DNA of 64,000 bases from Bimastos eiseni (Eukaryota > Annelida > Clitellata > Crassiclitellata > Lumbricidae), in the NCBI GenBank assembly GCA_959347315.1, contig OY365822.1, positions 6,682,641-6,746,640 on the forward strand, written 5' to 3'. Each line of letters starts with the position of its first letter. The first letter of the stretch is position 1. The translations under genes were made by a program, and so were the position numbers. Positions 54,947-64,000 of the stretch are shown here, one piece after another. The notes beneath the pieces were generated by a model. The model was not told where the DNA came from. It saw nothing but the letters and a program-made list of their open reading frames with translations, and did no database searches.

Positions 54947-55730
54947 ATGGACACGTGCAATGGTGGCCCTGCCGACGGTCACCCCATGCCACCACAGCCA
55001 CCACAATTCAACGCCGCTCCCTACGACATCACCAGGTTCGGATTCGGCGCAGAAATCGACGCAGCCACCTGGGAATCAATTCCACAGGCGACGATAGCCG
55101 ACGATTCCTACCCTCTCTACCAGTGCGTTACGCCGACGGTACCGTGGACTCAGGGCGAGTCCTACCACAGCAGTGTTCCTGGCACGTTCTATGCCCCGTC
55201 GAGTAGGGACGTGATGAGCGCGTCCTGCTCTAGTAACTCGACCGCTGGATACGAGGAATCCAGTCCTCCCGTTTCCCCGTGTCTTCAAGGACCGATAACC
55301 GCTACCCTAGCTCGCCTCGATCCGGTGGCGTTCGCTACGCTCGACTATACCACCGACGGAGAGGGACTCAGCGGATACGCAACAACGGGTCTGGACACCA
55401 GGTCCGAATCGGGGCTGTTCCAGTACCAGGTTCCGGCGCTGGATCAGTGGAACGCTTACTGTTGTTATGGATACGGGATGCAGGGGGTGACGGGAGATGA
55501 TGGTGGGTGTTTCGGTGATCTTAGCGGAGGTGTTTATGAAGGGTATGAGTCGTCGCGGGCGGTGCCTAGCGGTTACGTCTATCCGACGTCGCTGGATGGG
55601 TACGGAGGAGGGCAGTATGCTGCTTCAGAGGCGGCTGCTGCTGCTGCTTTGTCGGACAATGTATCGGAGATGGCGAGACAGAACAGTGATCGGCGGAGGT
55701 CTTTTCTGGAGGAAGACATCTTTCGATCGG
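54947..55730 (+). CDS. Posterior Hox exon 1
   Basis: The ATG at 54947 lies in a strong context (AAGATGG). It encodes [20 protein letters not shown] and ends [10 protein letters not shown] in phase 1 at TCGG|GTGAGT. The G+C-rich codon use contrasts with AT-rich flanks. Low-complexity and tyrosine/glycine-rich; no folded domain recognised. Confidence 0.88.
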
Positions 55731-57174
55731 GTGAGTTGCCTAAGGCCGACGAATAAGAAACCGGGGTGGGTTTCTTGCTTTTCACCATCATAACAAAGAT
55801 TGGTAGCGTCGACCTCCTCCTTTTTGCAGACTTGGGACTGGCTCTAGCAGAGCAACAAGGGCAGCGACGGAGTGAAAGTAAAAGTTCACAGAATATAATG
55901 TATATATCGTAAATTTAAATGAGTTTTAAAGGTTCATAATAATAGCAAAATAGACGCTGTGATCAGTGGAGCGTGGTGATTCGCGGTCGATATATTATAC
56001 CACCAAAAACATATTGAATAAAGAGGCGAGAAAAGGTCGATATCAATGCTATGGCAATTGTACCGCAAGATGTTCCTAAGATAGGATCAAGCAAACTATT
56101 GCCGAACATGAGCTATCAGGTATTTATATAGCGCCATGTTAAGTCAGAGGTAACGGGTGCTACGCCAACTATATACGGTCGTACCATGTCCCGAGATCAC
56201 AGTGGAACAGAATTAGTCCCCCAGTTCAGTTCAAGATGTTTGTGGGTAGAGTTCTACGGGACAAAATCAAATCAATAATATAAGTCCAGTCGTTATTAAC
56301 GAATAGCTAGAACAGTTTATGAGAAGTCTAATCATACTGTTATTCATTTGGAAATCGTGGAGATTAGGCCTACGGTGTGCCACCCAAAAACAAACTGGAG
56401 CGCCATTTAAATTTCCAACGGCCGAAAACCGTCAAGAAAAGCGGCAGTTGACCTTAAGAAAAAGCGGTAAAAGCTTATCGTGGACAGTTTATAAAAAGAT
56501 CTAATCTCTTGATCCAGCGATGAGAGGTGAGGCACTTAGGTTTAGAATGGAAAGACACGATCAGTTAGAAAATTTGGAAACCGCGCATTTGCACAGACTG
56601 GAATAAACTGCCGGACTTTATTCGCAAATGTTAACACTATATATATATATCGCTCTTCAAGACTAGCCTTAAACAATTGTTTGTTCAAGATTTATCATCA
56701 CTAGACCTCTCTGTTACGCGCTTTTATGCAAGATTCATTTTTTTAAATTAGGGGCGTTATAAATGACAGTTCACTAATAATAATTACTAATAATCTTCAG
56801 GTTTCAGCCAATATTCTTGCCTGGCTGCTACGGTCGATCATCCGCCCGTCGTACATCGACACCTGAAGCCGCCCTGCTCCCGCACGAAGACGGGTATGAC
56901 CATGGGTCCCGGCCAGCCGATCAGGGTCCGAAAGAAGCGTCGACCGTACACGAAGCTGCAGCTGGGCGAACTGGAGCACGTCTACCTCACAAATACGTAC
57001 ATAACGAAACCAATACGATGGGAACTATCGCAGAAACTTCAGCTTACCGAACGCCAGGTGAAGATCTGGTTCCAGAATCGTCGAATGAAAGACAAGAAAG
57101 TTGTTCGCAAGAAGTCGATCGCAGCCAACGCTGCAGCGCTCATGAACTACGGCGACGTTTCCATGGAACTCTGA
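54947..57174 (+). CDS. Posterior (Hox11/13-type) Hox protein, two exons
   Basis: Exons 54947-55730 and 56801-57174 give 385 codons plus TGA. The homeodomain is residues 304-363: [20 protein letters not shown] up to [19 protein letters not shown]. RKKRxPYTK at positions 2-10 and the lack of a YPWM hexapeptide are typical of posterior (Hox9-13, Abd-B) proteins. Residues 1-303 are Pro/Gly/Ser/Tyr-rich with an SEAAAAAAL stretch. It acts as a nuclear DNA-binding regulator of posterior axis identity. [12 protein letters not shown] in helices 1-2 is divergent, so the exact orthology (Hox11/13b or c of ambulacrarians, or an amphioxus Hox13-15) is not settled. Confidence 0.9.
55731..56800 (+). other. 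Hox intron
   Basis: About 1.07 kb from GTGAGT to ATCTTCAG. A TATATAGCGCCATG short-element trace occurs at about 56126 and a short TA run at about 56640. No internal exon supported. Confidence 0.6.
56801..57174 (+). CDS. Posterior Hox exon 2: homeodomain
   Basis: The acceptor at 56800 (ATCTTCAG) gives the phase needed: [20 protein letters not shown] then the homeodomain and a 22-residue tail [20 protein letters not shown] ending MEL. The next AG six bases on would break the homeodomain frame. W48, F49, N51 and R53 of the recognition helix are all present. Confidence 0.93.
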
Positions 57175-57195
57175 CGTTTATGACGTCTGCGTTTA

Positions 57196-57372
57196 TGACG
57201 TCAGCGAATTTGTTATTGGTTCTGTGTTTCCGTGGTTCCGAACTTTGACGTTGCTTATGCGTTGATGACGTCAGCGAATTATTAGGTAAACGTTTCCGTG
57301 GATTCGAACTTCTACGTCATGTCTCAGAGACGTCTGCGTTTATGACGTCAGCGAATTGTTTGATTGACGTCA
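57196..57372. promoter_or_regulatory. Cluster of four TGACGTCA (CRE-type) sites
   Basis: Perfect TGACGTCA palindromes lie at 57196-57203, 57266-57273, 57343-57350 and 57365-57372, with near-matches TACGTCAT and CACGTCAT between and after. The first three sit in a diverged ~70-bp repeat (TATGACGTCAGCGAATT). They begin 22 bp after the Hox stop codon, so they are in the 3'UTR. Confidence 0.65.
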
Positions 57373-57642
57373 CGATAGTCATTTTCACGTCATTAGGTCG
57401 TCATTAATATGGCAGTCCTTAACTTATGCTTGCTCTAATTGTTCAACCGAACAATGGAGGAGACGGTTTTAGAGGCCACCAAATTCTTGGTCGCAATTTT
57501 TTTAACTTTTTAACTAGGTTTTAACACCAAGTATAGCAAGATCATACGAAAAGGCGCCACTCCAAAATATCGTCGTCATCATCATCAAATCGAGGCCACA
57601 ATTGACATGTAACAGTTGTAAAAGTAACACGACAATTTAACA

Positions 57643-57648
57643 AATAAA
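57643..57648 (+). other. Possible poly(A) signal of Hox gene
   Basis: AATAAA in ACAAATAAACTC about 470 bases after the stop. Other AT-rich hexamers are nearby, so this is tentative. Confidence 0.4.
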
Positions 57649-57649
57649 C

Positions 57650-60600
57650 TCATTGTAGAACGAACGTAAGATTTTATCAGCTTGAGTCGAATGAGTGATC
57701 GTTCGTCCGGCACTATTGATTGGAAAAGGTAAAAAAATTGATACAATGCGAAAAACTGGGGTAGGCTAAATTGAGCACATAATAAATGCCTTGGCATTTG
57801 CCCTCTGAGGACCTGAGCGCCTCAGTTATAAAGCCTATAATAGCAGTATACGCCACTGCTTGAACGCACAAACGGTGGAAAGTTAGGTCGGCGAGGGTGA
57901 GGGCTTGAAACAAGCGAGTTGAATGCTTAAGCTAAGAAAAGGAAGTCGCTAATGACTGCATCTACGAAATAGCTAAATTAAAAGACTCATGCAAAACGAA
58001 AAAAACACGTCAGTCGTCCACGTCTCATAGGAAAAAACACAAGTGAATATTGGCTGTATCACGATTTAATGATGCGAGCAAGAAGAAGAATTGGAGCACA
58101 AGATGATCAATCTCTTATTATAGCAACGCACCGTATTTATATTAAACAAAAGAATTAGAATTCACAGCAACAACAAACTTCCTTTATAATATACGGAATT
58201 GAAGCAATGGAAAACTGTCGACGATTCAAGTGCAAGGGACTGTGCGCACGAGTTCGACAGCACTTCAAAATCGCACCATGAAAACTCTGAGCGAGGCAAA
58301 TATATATATATATCTATATATATTAATACTATGAATAATAAAAAAGAAATAATAATAATATTCTGTATCATCTAAGTTATCAGAATGACCTCAGGTAAAA
58401 ATATAAAATAATAATAATAACAATTATAACAATATTAGTAGTAATAATAATAATATTCGGTATCACCAGATGGATCAGAATTACATCAGGTAAAAATATA
58501 TAATAATAAAACTAAAAATATAATAATAATAGGGGGCGCAACGGCCGTCTTTGTAGGCCTATGTACACGGCAAAGCTGTTTGTTTCTATACAAGATGATA
58601 AATCGTCAAAATTGATCCGAAATCAGTTAATTTCTACAAATGGTTACTTGGCGAATTCCAAAGTATGAGCATACGAGGCAAATTCAAACATTGGGCGAAT
58701 AGGCGGCGGTTAAGAAGAGAAAACGATTCTTACGTCAACTGCAAAATCAACACGACAGTGGCGCCACCTACTATTTTCCAGATCTTTCCACTCTGCTTTT
58801 TCCAGTCTAGACTCTAGGTAAACGACGGTCTCAAAACAAAAAGCTGTTCGGCACATCAAAAAATAGTGTTTGAGTTTACGAAGCCAATTGGCGAAGTTAC
58901 TTAAATGCTGTTAAACTCGTCAAACAGCAAGCAGCCTAGTTAAATGCAACGGTACAACAGCGATTTTCGTATAGCTTAATCTGCGTAAATTTGCGGAAAC
59001 CACAAACGGAAACCATTTTGAAAAAGTTAACATTAACTTGTGGGATAATTTCACGTAATAAAGCAAGAGACGCAATATTTGATGTCGTTTCTACATGCCA
59101 GCGTACGCTCGTTCGAATATTCGTAAATAAAGACTATGGGCGGCAAAATGCAGCTGGAAAATAGCAGGCGACAAAAGCTTTAAAACACGTATAAAGAATA
59201 AATTATTAAAAAATTTAAAACGTAATCATAACTGAATGAACGGACAGGCGCATATACACAATTTGACATGTACATGAATTCACAGAATTCGACCCAGTCG
59301 CCAACCCTTCAAGGACAGCGTATTATTTTACAGCGTTTCATGTAGGTCTACCTTTTTCAAATATGTATTCACGTACGCAGCGAAACACATTGTGTTACGA
59401 CACTCTTCTGAGGAAAATGGGACATTAAAAAAACGCTGAAGAATTATCTGAAAATAGTGTAAGACTTATCGAAATGCTCGATTAGTTAGGCCCTAATTGG
59501 CGTTAAGCCTTCCCCAAGAGAACTCCCCTCCCCCCGCACCCCCATCACAACAAGTCGCATACAACATATATTTGAAAAGTTCATACAAAAGAGTAATTTC
59601 ACCCCAAGCATTGACTGCTTTTGAACTGCATGCTTGTACAAAAACCTTCACAGCAGACTTATCAGTTAAACCAACAATGCAATGAATGGGTTTTATTTCT
59701 CACCTGAAATTATTTGCTCAGAAGTCATTGGTGGTATACAGCAGGTCTTAAATCTAAGCAATTTCTCATCATGTAAGAAAGCATCATACTGACCTTTACT
59801 TGTGTTTTACTATGGTGACAATTATTAGAAACAAGTTCTAGCTGATTCATTCCAGGAAATAAATATGTATACATGTAATAATATCGTTTGGCTTCTGGAA
59901 CTATTCAATATATTCCAAATTATATATAAAAAATCAATCATTAGCACCAACTCTTCATGCAAGCTAATAAAACATACTTTGGCCAGGTAAGTGTAATACA
60001 AATTGCATTACATTGATAGCACGATATTAAAAAGGCTCAAATATATACACCTGCCTCAATGAATATGTCAATATTACATCTTAGCTTAAAACTATAAGCT
60101 ACTCAATTCAACTGGTAGAAATACAAAAGAGACATGAAGAGCACCCCAAAATCCAGACAAGAAACAATAAAAATAGCAACAAAAAGCCATCCCTACAAGA
60201 TCTATGGTACACTGAGATAGATTCCAAGATGAGGAGATTCTGTAGTCATACTGCCAAGTAATGCAAATTCTACCACAAATTCTCATTCTACTGCCCAACC
60301 TGAGGTGTTCTTAATTAATTAACCACACACATCATTATTCTTTTACAGTTCTACAGCACTAACCATCATGTTTAGACACAAGCATCAACTGCTCGAGATA
60401 TGCTAAAATTTGAAGTTACGAAGTCACGTTGTTCGGTACTTTTATCCTGTCTAATAACAATATCTTCTGTCAATCCCCCTAAATATGAATGTCCCCAACA
60501 TCAGGCAGCTGTACAGAGAGGCTTTTCTCCATGGTGAGCTCAGAGAAAATCCAACGACTTGAACCTGTTCTGACTTTGTTATTCATACCTTAAAGAAATC

Positions 60601-62856
60601 ACTGAAATCAGAACTTCTTGCATTGCTCGTAAAATTAACTTAAATTGGTTTTAGCAACGTCAGTCTTCCAACGATATTCGCCTGTCCTATAGTCATTATC
60701 TTTACTGGCTCAATACCTAGAGCTCGAGTACCACCAGCTGAATTTCACATTGCACAGTAGAAACGGAAATATTCGGAAGATTAAAGCTGCAGTTGATGGA
60801 ATATAACAGGTAGAAATACCAACACATGACACACAGTTCATCAACCGTGCTTAATACATATACCTCACACATGATGTCACAAAACACAACAATGCTGGTG
60901 TGTATAATAAATAAGTTTAAAATCGGTTTATATTCACGTTTCGCTACCATCGCCTAGCACCTTTTGATGGTTATTTTCATGAGGGCTCTGTTGTACATAA
61001 TCATTACACTAGAACTTTGTTACATTAGGCCTACCGCAATGATGTTGCACATAATAAGACGAAATTGTTCTCAATATATGTACTGGCCCTCCCTTTGATA
61101 TGGAACAATCTTCCAAATTGTGTTGTACATCTACCCACCTGTAATCTGTTTAAGACAAACTTAATGACTTTGATCTCTGTGGTTCAAGACTTAAAACTAT
61201 CGGTCATGTTTCATACACTCATACAGTGCAATTTGTTATGCATTATATTACCCATAATGTACTGATTCAATCTCAGCAGGTCCACTTGACCCTTCTGGAT
61301 TGACCTTTTGACTAATGCACCAATTGCTGGAAGTTTAATGTTGATGCACTGTAAATAAAAAAATGGCGTACTTACTTAAATGGCTTACTTACTTATATGG
61401 ATTACTTATTCACAGGTCAGAAGCACCATCGGTCTCTTCTGGTGAAGCAATATAAATCTACATCCCATATGAATCTATACACGAACTGAAACAAATATGA
61501 CATCACACACTCCCCCACAATTATGCAACCTGAAAAGCCAATTTACAAGTACACCTGGCGATGTAATCATCTGTTGATTACATACCTTTGTCACCAAAGA
61601 CCTCAGAGACGCACAGTTTGCACGCTGAAGAAACTGGGGCTGATCCATAAACGTGAAAATATTAAGTAATCCCACAAAAACTTTCCTACAATTCTTCTGA
61701 CTGGGGCGCATAGAACACAAATTATTTCCACACAATGCACGGAGAGTCGAACCCATGGACAAGAAGGGAGCGTTATCAGCCATTTGTAACTATCATCAAG
61801 GACCGAGTTATAAACTACAAAATCACACAAAATCATTGCACATGAACCAGAGCAGGTGGCAAAGCAATGTTAAATTAAATTCTGCCATTGACTTTTCCAT
61901 CATTTACAGGAAGTTTTTTTACACCATGTTCCCATTTAAGTAGCTCACATCATAAAATTTCTGCAAACCCGATTTCTACACATTGCTCCATAAAGGATCT
62001 ACCATACATCAAATTTCAAGTCATAATCACAACAACAAGAAATCAAAATCTAGTTAAGGCGGCAACAATCTCAGCATCACTGAAAATTAGACTGCATTAA
62101 GTGAACTTCTATAACCAGGAAAAAAAATATGTAAGCATTTTAGCACTATAACAACGAGAGTGTACTGAGTGCAACTGGGAACCAGCTCGTTATCAAAGTG
62201 TTAATAAGAGTATATGCTAAATTACCACAATAGCATGAATAAAGTCTATGAGGGCCGCAGATCTTAAATTAAGACGGTCCTGTTTAGAGAAATTAAATAG
62301 TACACTAAAAACTTGTAAAAATATCAGATTCTTTCACAGTTCAAGATACTAGCAACAACGCTCAAAAATTTTTCAAGCACACAGGACAACCTGTGAATTA
62401 CCATCAAGAATGACCATTCTCACGATGGATAGATTAACTTGCTAGTATTTGAGAGCAAAATATCAACAATCCCTAATACAGTATGGACATATTCAATAGC
62501 CAGTACTAATGAAAACCTATAACTTGAAAACACATATATAAGATAAACATGACCACAGCACAAGTACAAACTTTAGCATGTACCATCATGAGCAACTGTA
62601 AAAAAGAATAATAGGCCACAAAACAACACATGACTTGCACCACAGACCAGTCAAAAAATAAATTGCCAACAAACATAACCTACATACCTTCACAAAAATG
62701 CCTTTAAAAAGGCAATCGCTTCTGGCAACAGTCTCCAGTACTTTGCGTGTACAGAACATAAGAACTTTCTTTACGTGTACAGAACGTAAGAACACAATAG
62801 CATGTCAATAATTACTATGATTACTCTTCTCATAGAACAAGCACTTGTCTAATTCC
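57650..62856. other. AT-rich noncoding stretch
   Basis: No exon, RNA gene or clear transposon was recognised. It has short (AAT)n runs at about 58345-58530 and a small TA run at about 58300. Open frames are short and show no family features. Confidence 0.4.
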
Positions 62857-63249
62857 TAGGGCATAACCGAGTAGACAACTTCCACCGAGTACCGAATCCG
62901 AGTATTTGGATGCACTATTTGTAGGATCTGGGTACGACCCGAATAGTAGTGGCAACTTTGGCCGAGAGAGTAACATCAGTAGGCAAACCTTAAAATGCTT
63001 GACTTTCGTCGTTTCGTATAATGAAAATTAGCAAAATAAATGTCTGTGCCTGTAACAACTACTAATATGGCTTTAAAATGTAATTTATAGATTGTTAAAT
63101 GTTTATAAGAGAATAAGTGAATTTAAAAAAATTGTTTTTAACTATTTGTGTGAGTAATATTTGCAGAGACTAATACTTCCGAACAGTCCTAAAAAACAGG
63201 ATATATATGGCCGAGGTGAATGTCCGAGACGATTTCCGGTTATGCCCTA
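62857..63249. mobile_element. MITE with TAGGGCATAACCG termini, copy B
   Basis: Ends TAGGGCATAACCG and CGGTTATGCCCTA are perfect 13-bp inverted repeats, with TA possibly the target duplication. The left 110 bp (CCGAGTACCGAATCCGAGTA) and right 35 bp (TGAATGTCCGAG, CGATTTCCGG) match copy A at 27853; the inside is shorter. Confidence 0.85.
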
Positions 63250-64000
63250 ATAATTCCTTCTTAAGTTCTGCCAGCAACATTCGAGCAGTGTCTACTATCC
63301 AATCACCAACTGCCAACCATGCATTAACACTTTAGCGATGACCGGCATTGTGTTTCCAAGTCAATTATAGCATAGTGCATGTTAATGAATTCCTCAAGAC
63401 CTTCACAGGACAGGCATGACTGCAAGGTTCACATTACCACAGAAGGAACGGCAGTCGTGTTGCAGGCGTCTTACTTATCAACTTCTCCAGTAACATTTTC
63501 TCCTACGTTGAAACAAGCTGTTGAGTTGCAAGGAATATACAGGTGAATACTACGTTCAACATATATTATTTCACGTCTCCACTAAAACCTATATAGTGTT
63601 GAAGCTTATGGTGCGCAAGAACAAATGTGCGTTTATACTCAGATTTGTAGCAAGAGAGACTCCCGAGTCTATATTTCTTGGTGGAAATTTCAGTTGCTAC
63701 ATTCCTTACCAGCCAATTGTTCGTCGCATTCTGCTGCCAATTAGAACAAGACTTTTGTGCATTAAAATCATAGTCATTAATATCAAACACCTATGGCTAT
63801 CGGTCAGATAACGAACCATATATCAACAATAAAATTCTCGTTTCAACAATAAATTTTAACCTTTAAGCAAGCTGAGTTACCAAGTTTTCAAGTTTTCAAC
63901 AAATCACCCAGAATAAAAACCGTTTTTGCATACCTTAGTTTTAAAAATGTTCAAAACAAATCTAATTAAAATTCACCTTGCAAAATAATTGACCCAAAAG
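63250..64000. other. Unassigned distal stretch
   Basis: AT-rich DNA with a 96-codon + frame at 63521 that shows no recognisable motif. Nothing is supported here. Confidence 0.3.

Noticed and set aside
56817..57248. 143-codon frame overlapping the homeodomain
   Set aside because: It is an off-frame shadow; the other frame encodes an intact homeodomain and matches the exon 1 phase.
57650..64000. Second Hox gene, Evx or a microRNA to the right of the Hox gene
   Set aside because: No homeodomain codons, and no mir-10-like mature sequence, were seen on either strand in this stretch.

Overview
The window is nuclear DNA from an animal, most likely an invertebrate deuterostome (ambulacrarian such as a hemichordate or echinoderm, or else a cephalochordate). 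The grounds are genes split by many small GT-AG introns, a two-exon posterior Hox gene with a Hox11/13-type homeodomain, a single-copy-style DLG gene of the scaffold (MAGUK) family, and intergenic DNA full of SINEs, MITEs and simple repeats. The exact clade is an inference from gene types, not from a database match.

Layout. (1) 1-5127: repeat-rich upstream DNA with a CpG-rich patch near 3.4-3.6 kb and one weak candidate first exon at 2481-2571. (2) 5128-33034, + strand: 23 consecutive exons of a discs-large (DLG) orthologue, joined without a phase error into 920 codons: L27, proline-rich linker, PDZ1, PDZ2, PDZ3, SH3, a basic HOOK insert and an inactive guanylate kinase domain, ending in a TAG. 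Only the first coding exon with the start Met is missing or uncertain. (3) 33035-37782: 3'UTR and intergenic DNA with a repeated stem-loop and a fold-back transposon. (4) 37783-46108, + strand: a complete eight-exon, 703-residue secreted protein with a thioredoxin-like N-terminus, a PA-like domain and a peptide-N-glycosidase F module; poly(A) signal at 46553. (5) 47.89-52.06 kb: a large satellite built of 24-bp units interrupted by ten copies of a roughly 110-bp segment. That segment matches a single hAT-type MITE at 54391-54540, which has a perfect 8-bp target duplication. (6) 54947-57174, + strand: a two-exon, 385-residue posterior Hox gene whose 3' flank carries four perfect TGACGTCA sites. 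(7) 57175-64000: AT-rich noncoding DNA with one MITE and no gene I can support.

The three genes all run on the + strand but have no evident functional link: a junctional/synaptic scaffold, a secreted putative deglycosylase, and a body-axis transcription factor. What stands out beyond the genes is the repeat biology: tRNA-derived SINEs with intact A and B boxes, LINE 3' fragments (one abutting a DLG exon), several MITE families, tandem arrays sitting tightly against DLG splice sites, and a satellite that appears to have grown out of a MITE.
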